Notes: a model not told the origin generated them from the letters alone. Shown: positions 24,158 to 32,485, numbered from the stretch's first letter. The stretch: DNA of 64,000 bases from Hominimerdicola alba (GCF_900112155.1 NZ_FOKQ01000003.1:1-64000), one strand, 5' to 3'. Translations and numbers: made by a program.

Positions 24158-26062
24158 TCAGTATCTTCTGAGGTAGCGCGAGTAATTCTTGCGCTTTTTC
24201 TCCTTGTACATTACTTCGTCAGCCTTGGTTATCAATTTGAAAAGAGTCATATCGTCAGCGACCCTGGTAACAAGAGTACCTATGCTGCATTCGACTTGAT
24301 AAGGCTTTGCGATTATCTTGTTGGTGTGTTCAACTCGGCTCTTTATTGAGCTTTCGACCTTTTCGACGTCCTCTTCTTCGGCATTCAGACCTATAACGAT
24401 AAACTCATCACCGCCGAATCTTGCACATATCATGCCTTCTTCGCAGCTCTCGCTGATTATTGTGGCAAGAGTTTTGAGTGCGAAATCGCCCTCGCTGTGG
24501 CCGAAGTTATCGTTTATGTATTTGAGACCGTCCATATCCACAAAGCTTATAAGCAGCTTCTGCCCCAGCATCCTGCATTCGTTGAATACCGAATCAGCTG
24601 CACGGATAAAGCCGTTTCTGTTGTAGATATTACACAGCGGGTCAATAACATAGAGCTTATCCAGCTCATCTATCACGTTTTTAAGGTTTATATTCTTTCG
24701 GATATCTTCAAGGCTCTGGCTGATACTCATTATCAGTGAATGACAGACCATACTTCTTGTGGGAAATTCGCTGTTAGTTATTATTGCGTAGCCGAGGCAT
24801 CTCTCGCGAAAATGCAGAGGCAGATAATAGCTGATATTACCCCCTGTGGTAAAGTTTCTTGGAGCAATGTTTGAACTCCTGAAACATTTTACCTCAGAAA
24901 TCTCACCTTTGTTCCATATCAGCGGCGCGGACATCTTAGGTGTGTATCCGTGTATGAGAGAATCCTCAATCTTCACGGAATAGTTGCTTATCCAGTCATC
25001 GCAGAGGCAAATGCAGAAGCGGTCACAGTCAAGCTCTGAAACTCTATTTCCGATAACTCTCATGCATTCCTCAGGGGTATCTGTTTCGGCAGTTTCGGAT
25101 ATGATACTGTTCAGCAGACGAACTTTCGACCTGTTGTAGTCCAGTATATTATAAGTATATCTTCGGTAAGCATCGATATCGGTAAGTTCGGTCGATTGAC
25201 ATCCGCAGCTTTCGGAAAGGACCAGCTTTGAATCAAGGTTCCTGACTTTCTCCCACGATTTGCCTTCGATAGCATTTACAAGTATCTCACAAGCAGAATA
25301 ACCGGCTTCTGCCAGAGGTCTTTCAACAGTTGTCAGCGCAGGATAGTGGTGACGTGCATTGTAGATATTATCAAATCCTGTCACTATAATGTCATTAGGT
25401 ACAGTATAACCTCTGTCCTCGAATTCCTTTATAGCCGAAAGTGCCGCTGCGTCATTTGCACAAATCAGCGCATCAGGGAGCTTATTGTCACTCTTCATGA
25501 GCATTTCTGCCATAATCTTTCCATCTGATGGACGGAATTCTCCGAACATGATCCTGTCAGGGTCAACGTTCTTCCCTGCTGCGGTCATTACCTCGCAGAA
25601 AGCTTCGTACCTTTCCACTGCCTCAGGGTTGCTCTTAGCTCCGGAAAGATAAGCGATATCATTTGCTCCGTGAACTTCAATTATATGGCTGACAAGTTCC
25701 GACATAGCCTTTTTGTTGTCGATGGTAACATTCATGAACTGTGGATATTCATCACAGTCAAAAACCACAACAGGCAGCATTGAAGTCTTTATCACCGATA
25801 CGAGCTTCTGCTTGATCTCGACATCGGGGATAGTATTGATCATAAGGATAACGCCATCGAACATTTTATAGTTTATCAGGCTGTAAATATTGTTTTCGCC
25901 TACATCAAATCCGCGGTCGGAAACGACTCCGCAGAAGCAAGAGAAACAAGAGATATTGATATCTTTCTCTTTCGCACAAGCGATAACGCCGTCAATAACT
26001 CCGCGCTGATATTCTTCATCAATTCCCGCAGCTATCAGAGCGATCTCAGTGGGTCTGTCCAT
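24158..26062 (-). CDS. LacI-like ligand-binding domain fused to GGDEF diguanylate cyclase
   Basis: 634 residues with three parts. Residues 1-290 are a periplasmic-binding-protein-like domain of the LacI effector type (IALIAAGIDEEYQRGVIDGV, DALICANDAAALSAIKEFEDRGY, VTGFDNIYNA, LTTVERP). A GAF-like middle spans about 300-470, and a C-terminal GGDEF domain has the intact active site ARFGGDEF. There is no helix-turn-helix, signal peptide or membrane helix, so it should sense a cytosolic sugar-like ligand and make cyclic di-GMP. The RxxD inhibitory site is absent (EEGM at that position). It is monocistronic with a good ribosome binding site (GGGAGG). Confidence 0.88.
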   Translation of the reverse strand: MDRPTEIALIAAGIDEEYQRGVIDGVIACAKEKDINISCFSCFCGVVSDRGFDVGENNIYSLINYKMFDGVILMINTIPDVEIKQKLVSVIKTSMLPVVVFDCDEYPQFMNVTIDNKKAMSELVSHIIEVHGANDIAYLSGAKSNPEAVERYEAFCEVMTAAGKNVDPDRIMFGEFRPSDGKIMAEMLMKSDNKLPDALICANDAAALSAIKEFEDRGYTVPNDIIVTGFDNIYNARHHYPALTTVERPLAEAGYSACEILVNAIEGKSWEKVRNLDSKLVLSESCGCQSTELTDIDAYRRYTYNILDYNRSKVRLLNSIISETAETDTPEECMRVIGNRVSELDCDRFCICLCDDWISNYSVKIEDSLIHGYTPKMSAPLIWNKGEISEVKCFRSSNIAPRNFTTGGNISYYLPLHFRERCLGYAIITNSEFPTRSMVCHSLIMSISQSLEDIRKNINLKNVIDELDKLYVIDPLCNIYNRNGFIRAADSVFNECRMLGQKLLISFVDMDGLKYINDNFGHSEGDFALKTLATIISESCEEGMICARFGGDEFIVIGLNAEEEDVEKVESSIKSRVEHTNKIIAKPYQVECSIGTLVTRVADDMTLFKLITKADEVMYKEKKRKNYSRYLRRY

Positions 26063-26104
26063 GCAAACGACCTCCCTTTAAAATATAATAGTATTATCTT
26101 TTAT

Positions 26105-26133
26105 ATTATACAATATTTTTTGCAAAAAATCAA
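26105..26133 (-). promoter_or_regulatory. Promoter of the LacI-sensor/GGDEF gene
   Basis: Minus strand TTGATT (26133-26128), 17-bp spacer, TATAAT (26110-26105). Confidence 0.65.
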
Positions 26134-26140
26134 TAGTTTT

Positions 26141-26189
26141 TGAAAAAAACTTCCAAATGCCCGCGATTTTGTCGTGCTATTGGAAGTTT
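26141..26189 (-). terminator. Terminator after the PF06541-type permease gene
   Basis: 10-bp stem AAACTTCCAA / TTGGAAGTTT (26147-26156 with 26180-26189) with a long 23-base loop, followed on the minus strand by a T-tract. It lies just upstream of the GGDEF promoter. Confidence 0.65.
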
Positions 26190-26205
26190 TATAAAAATAT
26201 GAAAT

Positions 26206-26985
26206 TTAAAGTTCTTTTTTGATAAACGATAACATATCGTTTAGTTTCCCGTTTTTAGCCTGCTCAAGCTGCTTTTCCATATAGCTCCGAAGTTCCTCGA
26301 TAAAATCGCGTTCAGTATGCATGGCGAAGATGAAACGGTATCTTCTTCGCTGCCTTCTGGCTTCGGCGCGGATATGTTTTTTCAGTTCGTCGTAGCGAAT
26401 GACCATTTTGTTTTCTGATGCAAAGGCTTTGATCTTCGCGGTAAGGCTAAATGAAATTACAAGGTCTATCGTAAGTATCCCGTAGAAAAATCCAATCACG
26501 AAAGAGAAAAGCAGATTATGTGAGAACCATTCAAGACCCGATAAAATCCGCGGGTGAATGAAAAAATAATAACCTGCCCCAAGCAAAGCCCAGTATAAGG
26601 AAAATCTGAGACAGATTATGCCCTTGTAGTTGAATCTCAGCTCAGAATAATCCCAAAGCTTAAGATGCCGCCTTATAATAAAAAGTTCTCCAGCGATAAG
26701 CTCGATGACTGTCATTGCCACAGCCATGACGGTGAAAAGCACGCCTTTTCGTATGCTGTCATCATCTATCGGTATGAACTTTTCCAGCATTGCCATAAGG
26801 TAAAGTGCTGTTAGTCCGAAGCCGTAAAGCGGCAGACAAGGTCCGTTAAGAAAACCCGGGTTTATCCAGACTCGTTCCTTGTTTGCAGGCTTGAAACGTC
26901 GGTAAAATACTTCAAGCGTCCAGCCAAACATACTGCCCGATGCAAACAGCAGGGCCAATATCATAAATCCGTATACGATAGTCAT
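26206..26985 (-). CDS. PF06541-type putative ABC transporter permease (CmpB family)
   Basis: 259 residues with five to six membrane helices in the first 190 residues and a basic helical C-terminal tail (RAEARRQRRRYRF). The conserved family features are visible: FGWTLEVFYRRF, NPGFLNGPCLPLYGFG, LIAGELF and LKLWDYSELRFNYKGIICLRFSLYW. Function is unknown; despite the database label there is no partner ATPase nearby. A related truncated protein lies on the other side of spoIIID. It has its own consensus promoter, so it is separate from spoIIID. Confidence 0.8.
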   Translation of the reverse strand: MTIVYGFMILALLFASGSMFGWTLEVFYRRFKPANKERVWINPGFLNGPCLPLYGFGLTALYLMAMLEKFIPIDDDSIRKGVLFTVMAVAMTVIELIAGELFIIRRHLKLWDYSELRFNYKGIICLRFSLYWALLGAGYYFFIHPRILSGLEWFSHNLLFSFVIGFFYGILTIDLVISFSLTAKIKAFASENKMVIRYDELKKHIRAEARRQRRRYRFIFAMHTERDFIEELRSYMEKQLEQAKNGKLNDMLSFIKKEL

Positions 26986-27023
26986 ATGTACACCTCACAA
27001 AAATGACCGTTATCCATTATTAT

Positions 27024-27052
27024 ATTATAGCTGAGATCTGACAGTTTGTCAA
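27024..27052 (-). promoter_or_regulatory. Promoter of the PF06541-type permease gene
   Basis: Minus strand TTGACA (27052-27047), 17-bp spacer, TATAAT (27029-27024). Confidence 0.8.
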
Positions 27053-27121
27053 CAGCAATGCGCCGCCCCACCGCAATGCGGAAGAACGGCGTATAGTATG
27101 TATATACCTGTCAGCTGGTGT

Positions 27122-27376
27122 TTATTTATGAGCATTTTCATATTTGTGTTTAGTCGCAAGACCGCCGCGGATATGACGCTGCTCTTTGTTTTCCTCAAGT
27201 ATTTTCCGCACCTCGCTGTAAAGAGAGGCCGACAGCTTCGGCAGCTGTTCGGTGAGATCTTTGTGTACCGTTGATTTTGAGACTCCGAATTCAGATGCGG
27301 TGGCTCGGACAGTTGTTTTTCGGCTGACCATGAATTCGCCGAATTGCACAGCTCTTTCCTTATCGGTTCTAAACAT
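27122..27376 (-). CDS. spoIIID: Sporulation transcriptional regulator SpoIIID
   Basis: 84 residues, matching SpoIIID over its full length: helix-turn-helix TVRATASEFGVSKSTVHKDLTEQLP, then EVRKILEENKEQRHIRGGLATKHKY, the highly conserved C-terminal signature. In Bacillus it acts in the mother cell under SigE to activate and repress spore-coat and SigK genes. GGGGTG precedes the ATG. No SigE-type promoter could be assigned with confidence. Its presence implies a sporulation programme or its remnant. Confidence 0.93.
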   Translation of the reverse strand: MFRTDKERAVQFGEFMVSRKTTVRATASEFGVSKSTVHKDLTEQLPKLSASLYSEVRKILEENKEQRHIRGGLATKHKYENAHK

Positions 27377-27449
27377 TGTTCACACCCCTTTTGCTACATA
27401 ATATGTCCAATAGAGGTGTGATAGAACATTATTTTATTGTTGTAACCGC

Positions 27450-27851
27450 TTAGGCTGGTTCACAAAATATGAACCGCCTGATAAAGTTATCTGATACCAT
27501 GCCGAAAAAAGACAGCATAAACCATATTGCGGAATAGCGCAGACATATCTGCCCGTCAAAATTATAAGGCATATTATGATAATTCCATATTTTCATACCC
27601 ATGCGGCGGTTAAGTATCTCCCCTGCCAGAAGCTCACCCGATGTTATAAAAAGCATTGATATGAAAAGAACTCCTAGATATGTCATGCGACCCGAACGTC
27701 GTTCTCCGTTAAGTTCATGTATCACTATCATCGCAAGAGCACCAAGCAATCCCATGGAGATATGAGAGTATCCCCTTTCCAGCATTTCGATACAGCCGTA
27801 ACATATCCCACCGAATATACCGACTGTAAAAAGCTTCAGCAGTTTTTCCAT
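27450..27851 (-). CDS. Small PF06541-related membrane protein
   Basis: 133 residues with about four membrane helices. TSGELLAGEILNRRMGMKIWNYHNMPYNFDGQICLRYSAIWF closely parallels the core of the permease-like protein encoded at 26206-26985 (ELIAGELF, LKLWDY, GIICLRFSLYW), so it belongs to the same family but is about half as long, lacking the N-terminal NPGFLNGP block and the basic tail. It lies directly upstream of spoIIID in the same direction (73-base gap), so the two may be co-transcribed. Function is unknown. Confidence 0.75.
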   Translation of the reverse strand: MEKLLKLFTVGIFGGICYGCIEMLERGYSHISMGLLGALAMIVIHELNGERRSGRMTYLGVLFISMLFITSGELLAGEILNRRMGMKIWNYHNMPYNFDGQICLRYSAIWFMLSFFGMVSDNFIRRFIFCEPA

Positions 27852-27910
27852 CTCTTCACCCCGAAATAATCATCTCGGTAGAAGTATTGGCAAAAAAATG
27901 CACATAATAC

Positions 27911-27936
27911 AAAAAGGCGGGATATCTACCCGCCTT
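27911..27936 (-). terminator. Terminator after the small cysteine protein gene
   Basis: 8-bp stem AAGGCGGG (27914-27921) / CCCGCCTT (27929-27936), 7-base loop, T-tract on the minus strand. Confidence 0.75.
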
Positions 27937-27941
27937 TGATA

Positions 27942-28154
27942 TCAGATTATATCGTCTTCCTGGTTAGGAATGTTCAGCTGCTTCTTAGGAACACGCTTTA
28001 TGGGATCGTAATCCCATTTTTTACAGGCATAATCGGCATCAACGAGACCCTGTTTTTCACACAGTACTTTGTTGCCCTCTTTAGATTTGTTGCCGAACTT
28101 ACAGTATGAACATGACGGTGTTATCTTATTACCGAAAAAACTTTTCTTTGCCAT
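27942..28154 (-). CDS. Small cysteine-containing protein
   Basis: 70 residues. SCSYCKFG, VLCEKQG and YACKKWDYDP give four cysteines spaced as in a zinc- or iron-binding knuckle; the rest is basic (PIKRVPKKQ). No recognised function. The start at 28154 has AAGGAG upstream, and the longer frame to 28223 begins before the transcription start. It is preceded by its own extended -10 promoter and followed by a terminator, so it is a free-standing small gene. Confidence 0.7.
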   Translation of the reverse strand: MAKKSFFGNKITPSCSYCKFGNKSKEGNKVLCEKQGLVDADYACKKWDYDPIKRVPKKQLNIPNQEDDII

Positions 28155-28211
28155 TATATATGCAACTCCTTTGCAAAAAAAGATATATTTTTCAAGTTCT
28201 GAATTATTTAC

Positions 28212-28220
28212 ATTATAGCA
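28212..28220 (-). promoter_or_regulatory. Extended -10 promoter of the small cysteine protein gene
   Basis: Minus strand TGc-TATAAT (28220-28212), placed just before the 3' end of ylbJ; the -35 region is weak. Confidence 0.5.
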
Positions 28221-28223
28221 CAC

Positions 28224-29297
28224 TCAATCCGAAAATACCAGACCTTTTTTATAATTCAGTAGAAAAATCATTAATATTAGACATAACGATGCACTTAAAT
28301 TGTTAACTTTGACGAAGTTGTAACTACATGAAACAGCAGTTACAGCTTCGTTTATAAGATGCGGCTGTAATATTTTACAGAACAGTGCTGATAGGAGTGC
28401 GGCAAAAGGTCTAAGTTTAATGAATCTGAACAGTGATAATTTATCTGATTTCAGAGCAAATAACTGCATGATGATACATATTCCCCCGAAAGAACAGGCT
28501 GCACATATGATCGGCAGAATTCTGTAAGGTGAGCCTTGAAGTTCGGAGAGTGAGGTTATCTCAAAAAAGGCAGAGAGCAAAGCTGATTCGTTATATGAAA
28601 ATCCGAAAAAATGCCGTATAATGCCAAATATGCCACTGGCTTTCAGTACTGCCATTACTGCCGAAAAGAATATCACGGTCATGCAGATGACACCCATGGA
28701 CTTCCCTGCCGAAGTAATCCCGCCGACCAGAAAACTATCCTTTTTATGTATGTGAATTGTTTTTTTTACTGCGAGTTCAGAAAACCTGCACGTAATAAAT
28801 GCAATAACAAGATTCGATAGCAACACCGATAAAAATATCAGTGTTCCAACTTTTGCACTGCCGAAGACAGTCAGTCCGATTGCACCACTGTAAAAGGCAG
28901 GACCTCCGCAGTAGCAGAAGCAGGCTGCTTTTTCGGCTGTGGAGGTATCTATCTCTCCCCTGTCAAGCATTTCGGAAAGTGTCTTTATCCCTACGGGGTA
29001 TCCCGCGAAAGTACTTATAAGAAATACTACGAATATACTTTCCGGCATACGAAAAAGTACGACTGGTATCCACTTGAATGGTTTGGCAAGGGTTCGTATG
29101 CACCCGCTGTTTACCAGCATCGAAGCCGCTGCCATGAATGCGAATAGTGACGGTATCAGAATATTAAGGCACCGCATGGTAGAATCTTTCACTGCTGATG
29201 AAACTTCGGCTGGATACAGCGACATTCCCGCGGATATCAAGGTCAGGAATATACATAATAACAGGTCTTTCAGCTTGGATATGTTTTTACATTTCAT
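28224..29297 (-). CDS. ylbJ: YlbJ-like sporulation membrane protein (nucleoside-recognition/Gate domain)
   Basis: 357 residues with about eight membrane helices. The Gate/nucleoside-recognition motifs are clear: LNILIPSLFAFMAAASMLVNSG, STFAGYPVGIKTLSEM, CGGPAFYSGAIGLTVFGS and SAFFEITSL. The order is that of YlbJ, a SigE-dependent protein needed for heat-resistant spores in Bacillus. ATG 29297 is preceded by GGAGG; the longer frame would start at a TTG within that site. It is divergent from yqfC, another sporulation gene, which supports the family call. Confidence 0.82.
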   Translation of the reverse strand: MKCKNISKLKDLLLCIFLTLISAGMSLYPAEVSSAVKDSTMRCLNILIPSLFAFMAAASMLVNSGCIRTLAKPFKWIPVVLFRMPESIFVVFLISTFAGYPVGIKTLSEMLDRGEIDTSTAEKAACFCYCGGPAFYSGAIGLTVFGSAKVGTLIFLSVLLSNLVIAFITCRFSELAVKKTIHIHKKDSFLVGGITSAGKSMGVICMTVIFFSAVMAVLKASGIFGIIRHFFGFSYNESALLSAFFEITSLSELQGSPYRILPIICAACSFGGICIIMQLFALKSDKLSLFRFIKLRPFAALLSALFCKILQPHLINEAVTAVSCSYNFVKVNNLSASLCLILMIFLLNYKKGLVFSD

Positions 29298-29317
29298 AGG
29301 TGTTACCTCCAAGACAA

Positions 29318-29346
29318 GTATATGCCGCAGACAAGCGTAATATAAT
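29318..29346 (+). promoter_or_regulatory. Possible SigE-like promoter before yqfC
   Basis: GTATAT (29318-29323), 14-bp spacer, TAATATAAT (29338-29346) in the ylbJ-yqfC divergent region. The spacing and AT pattern are like mother-cell sigma promoters, but the match is loose. Confidence 0.25.
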
Positions 29347-29371
29347 ATTTGTGACGGAGGGAGTGATCATA

Positions 29372-29671
29372 ATGGCAAGAATACCCGGGATAAGCTTTTT
29401 GGGTAAAACGCGGGAGCTTATGTATTTGCAGTCATACATACGGATAAACGATAATACTTCTGCACTGGTGGAAAATTGTCGGCAGATATACGAATGTACT
29501 GAGGTTTGCGTAAGGCTTCTAACTGGCAGTTTTGAGATAGAACTCTGGGGCAGTGGGCTAATGCTGAGTTCATACGCTGAAAACAGTGTGGAAGTTCGTG
29601 GGACGATTGAACAGGTTAAACTTGTTTCACGTAGAAACAGGAGGGATGGAAATGACTCTGGGAAGTATTGA
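29372..29671 (+). CDS. yqfC: Sporulation protein YqfC
   Basis: 99 residues of the YabP/YqfC family. VCVRLLTGSFEIELWGSGLMLSSYAENSVEVRG is the family core (ornate beta-meander), after an N-terminal IRINDNTSALVENCRQI segment. In Bacillus it is made in the mother cell with YqfD. ATG 29372 is taken because GGAGGGAG lies 8 bases upstream; the frame extends further only without a ribosome binding site. It overlaps yqfD by 20 bases. Confidence 0.87.
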   Translation: MARIPGISFLGKTRELMYLQSYIRINDNTSALVENCRQIYECTEVCVRLLTGSFEIELWGSGLMLSSYAENSVEVRGTIEQVKLVSRRNRRDGNDSGKY

Positions 29672-30902
29672 TTACAAAATAGAGGGCGGGGATTTTGCAA
29701 AACTGCTCGCAGCTTTCACGAAAGAAAAACTCATATATTCAGGGCTTCGTGAGAACGAGGATCATCTGACATTGAATGTTTCTTTTGAGCACAGTTTTAG
29801 CTTTGAAAGGCTTTGCAGAAAAGAGGGCTATGAGCCTAAAAGAACGGCATATCATGGTATGCTGAAGCTGTACCGAAGTATTATAAAACGTCCAGGACTT
29901 ATTGCGGGTGCAGTGTTATCTGTGCTGCTGATGGTTTATTATTCCAATGTTATCCTGACTATCAAAGTGGATACCGATGATCCGATCATCTACGGAAAGA
30001 TAATCGATGTGCTGAACGCTGACGGTGTAAAAGCGGGGGCGTATATACCCGATATCGATCTGGTCATTGAGGAACGTTCGCTGAAAAGACAGATCGATGA
30101 AGTCGCATGGGCCGGTATCAGCCGTACAGGCTCGGGAATAGCTGTGGATATACTTGAAGCGGTCGAAGCTGAAAAAGGCATCACTGTTGGTATGCCATGC
30201 CATCTTGTGGCTTGCGAGGACGGAGTTATCGATGATATAGAACTTATTGACGGTCAGCTTATGAAATGCCTTGGCAGTGGTGTAACAAAAGGTGAGATAG
30301 TTGTGAGCGGAAAGATAGTTACCGAAAATTCCGAATGGACGAAAGACGGCGAGGTCATAACTTCGAAAACACGGTATGTTAGGAGCATCGGCAAGATTCG
30401 GGGAACTTTCATAAGGACGATGGTGTTTGAGCAGCCATTTGATACCGAAGAAAAGGTACTGACAGGTGAAAAGAAAAAGCTGTCTTATTTTGAGATATTC
30501 AGCGCTCGCATACCACTGCATACCAAAATATCCGATGGCTATTATGAAACTGCAAAAGAGGAAAAGCACTTTCCGGAGATAGGTGATTTCATTCTGCCCT
30601 TTGGTTTTACTGAGATCGATCTGCGTGAGTTCGACATAAGAAGTCAGGTGCTTGACAAGAACGAAGCACTCTCCCGTGCTGAACAAGCTGCTTACAGATA
30701 CGAGCAGAACTTTCTTACACCGTATGAGATACGCGGAAGGTCTGCAAAACCCGAATTTACTGATGACGGTGTAAGGCTTACAGTAAATTACGAACTCTAT
30801 GGAGACCTCTGTAAAGAGAGTGATTTCTTCATACCGAAATACATTGTACCCGATTTGGAAACAGTTCAAAAAGAAAATGTGCAAGATAGTGAAAATTATT
30901 GA
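29652..30902 (+). CDS. yqfD: Sporulation protein YqfD
   Basis: 416 residues. A cytoplasmic N-terminal domain of about 90 residues is followed by one membrane helix (GLIAGAVLSVLLMVYYSNVIL) and a long extracytoplasmic part: IDEVAWAGISRTGSGIAVDILEA, LVACEDGVIDDIELIDGQ and the KGEIVVSG-type beta strands typical of YqfD/SpoIVFA-like assemblies. This is the mother-cell partner of YqfC. The ATG at 29652 has AGGAGG with good spacing. Next comes phoH, the usual order in spore-formers. Confidence 0.9.
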   Translation: MTLGSIDYKIEGGDFAKLLAAFTKEKLIYSGLRENEDHLTLNVSFEHSFSFERLCRKEGYEPKRTAYHGMLKLYRSIIKRPGLIAGAVLSVLLMVYYSNVILTIKVDTDDPIIYGKIIDVLNADGVKAGAYIPDIDLVIEERSLKRQIDEVAWAGISRTGSGIAVDILEAVEAEKGITVGMPCHLVACEDGVIDDIELIDGQLMKCLGSGVTKGEIVVSGKIVTENSEWTKDGEVITSKTRYVRSIGKIRGTFIRTMVFEQPFDTEEKVLTGEKKKLSYFEIFSARIPLHTKISDGYYETAKEEKHFPEIGDFILPFGFTEIDLREFDIRSQVLDKNEALSRAEQAAYRYEQNFLTPYEIRGRSAKPEFTDDGVRLTVNYELYGDLCKESDFFIPKYIVPDLETVQKENVQDSENY

Positions 30903-30904
30903 TA

Positions 30905-30957
30905 TTTTTTGTTGCATTTAATTAAAAATTTGATTTTTTTTGTTGCATTCCATTAAA
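30905..30957 (+). repeat. Near-identical 22-bp direct repeat upstream of phoH
   Basis: TTTTTTGTTGCATTtaATTAAA starts at 30905 and TTTTTTGTTGCATTccATTAAA at 30936, a 31-bp period (about three helical turns) and 20 of 22 bases identical. The second copy contains the phoH -35 box. Confidence 0.7.
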
Positions 30958-30971
30958 GAATGTGGTATAAT
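30943..30971 (+). promoter_or_regulatory. phoH operon promoter
   Basis: TTGCAT (30943-30948), 17-bp spacer, TATAAT (30966-30971). It gives the housekeeping part of the block (phoH to mutS2) a promoter independent of yqfC-yqfD. Confidence 0.75.
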
Positions 30972-31008
30972 GGATTCCAGAATGTAAAATTGAGCGGAGT
31001 GTATCCTA

Positions 31009-32004
31009 ATGGCAGAAAAACTGATAGCCGTTGACAGCATGGAAACTATGCTTAGCTTGTTCGGCAGCTACGATGAGAATGTGAATCTGATACAGCGCGA
31101 ATACGGTGTTGCCGTACTTGGACGCGGTGAGGATATCAAAGTCACGGGTGATGAACAGGGTGTATTTAACGCCTGTGAAGCGATCAACGGATTGATTACT
31201 ATGATAAACAGCGGTGAAAAGCTCACCGAACAAAGTATACGTTATGTTTTTGCTCTGGTTCGCGAGGGCAGACAGTATGAGCTGAATAATCTCAGTGATG
31301 ACGGCATTTGCGTGACGATAACAGGCAAGGTAATAAAGCCCAAAACTCTGGGACAGAAGCGGTATGTTGATTTTATCCGCAAGAATACCATAGTTCTCGG
31401 CATCGGACCTGCGGGCACGGGCAAGACTTATCTTGCGGTGGCTATGGCGGTCAAGGCTTTTAAAGCCCATGAGGTGGAAAAGATAATCCTGACCAGACCT
31501 GCGGTGGAAGCGGGTGAAAAGCTGGGATTTCTGCCGGGAGACCTGCAGAACAAGGTCGATCCTTATTTAAGACCGCTGTATGATGCCCTCTTTGAGATGC
31601 TGGGACCCGAATCCTTTGCAAGACAGCAGGAGCGCGGGTGTATAGAAGTTGCTCCTCTGGCTTATATGCGAGGAAGAACACTTGATAACGCATTTATAAT
31701 CCTGGACGAGGCACAGAACACCACCAACGAACAGATGAAGATGTTCCTGACCAGGCTGGGATTCAACTCAAAGATAGTAATAACAGGCGATATAACTCAG
31801 ATCGACCTGCCCGATAACCGTAAGTCGGGACTTATACAGGCGATGCACGTTCTAAGGGACGTTGATGATATAAAAATTAACAGATTCTCCGATAAGGATG
31901 TAGTCAGACATAAGCTGGTACAGGATATCATACTGGCATACGAAAAATACTCAAAAAGGAATGGGAAAAACAATGGACAAAGTCAAGGTAATGATCACCA
32001 ATAA
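31009..32004 (+). CDS. phoH: PhoH-family ATPase
   Basis: 331 residues. The N-terminal KH-like part (about 1-110) is followed by the PhoH P-loop domain: GIGPAGTGKTYLAVAMAV (Walker A), LTRPAVEAGEKLGFLPGDL, FIILDEAQNTTNEQMKMFLTR (Walker B) and ITGDITQIDLP. In Firmicutes this protein (ybeZ-like) is linked to ribosome and RNA quality control and always sits beside ybeY, as here. GAGCGGAG precedes the ATG, and a near-repeat lies in the promoter. The end overlaps ybeY by 32 bases. Confidence 0.92.
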   Translation: MAEKLIAVDSMETMLSLFGSYDENVNLIQREYGVAVLGRGEDIKVTGDEQGVFNACEAINGLITMINSGEKLTEQSIRYVFALVREGRQYELNNLSDDGICVTITGKVIKPKTLGQKRYVDFIRKNTIVLGIGPAGTGKTYLAVAMAVKAFKAHEVEKIILTRPAVEAGEKLGFLPGDLQNKVDPYLRPLYDALFEMLGPESFARQQERGCIEVAPLAYMRGRTLDNAFIILDEAQNTTNEQMKMFLTRLGFNSKIVITGDITQIDLPDNRKSGLIQAMHVLRDVDDIKINRFSDKDVVRHKLVQDIILAYEKYSKRNGKNNGQSQGNDHQ

Positions 32005-32485
32005 TCAGACAGAGGTTAAGATACCCGTTGGCATAAGGATGCTTGTGAGACGCTGCTGTCATGCGGTTCTTGAATATGAAGGCTTCGGAAAAGATGCCGA
32101 GGTATCTGTATCTTTCATAAATGACAAGCAGATACATGAGCTCAACAAGGAACACAGGAATATCGACAGACCTACTGATGTACTGAGCTTCCCTCTTGGT
32201 GAGGACGGCGAGTACGACGTAAATTACGAAACAGGTGCCTGTCTTCTGGGCGATATTGTAATCAGCCTTGAAACTGCGACAAGACAGGCTCAGGTATACG
32301 GTCATTCCCTTGAACGTGAAGTAGGCTTCCTGACTGTTCATTCCATGCTGCATCTGCTGGGCTATGACCATGAAGAAAGCAGTCTGCAGGAGCGCATAAT
32401 GCGTGAAAAGGAAGAAGCTATTCTTGCACAGCTGGGAATTTCCAGAGATGAGACATTTGTAGAGGAACATGAACATAAAGAATGA
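31973..32485 (+). CDS. ybeY: Endoribonuclease YbeY (rRNA maturation factor)
   Basis: 170 residues. FINDKQIHELNKEHRNIDRPTDVLSFP and HSMLHLLGYDHE (the H-x3-H-x5-H zinc site) are diagnostic. It takes part in 16S rRNA 3' processing and ribosome quality control. The start is ambiguous because the frame runs back into phoH; ATG 31973 gives a plausible distance from AAGGA, while ATG 31961 is directly adjacent to it. It overlaps dgkA by 17 bases. Confidence 0.92.
   Translation: MDKVKVMITNNQTEVKIPVGIRMLVRRCCHAVLEYEGFGKDAEVSVSFINDKQIHELNKEHRNIDRPTDVLSFPLGEDGEYDVNYETGACLLGDIVISLETATRQAQVYGHSLEREVGFLTVHSMLHLLGYDHEESSLQERIMREKEEAILAQLGISRDETFVEEHEHKE

Noticed and set aside
27061-27110. GC-rich imperfect hairpin after spoIIID as a terminator
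   Set aside because: The stem has large internal loops and no T-tract, so I did not call it.
29916-30917. 333-codon minus-strand frame opposite yqfD
   Set aside because: yqfD has intact family motifs, a ribosome binding site and operon context; the antisense frame has none of these.
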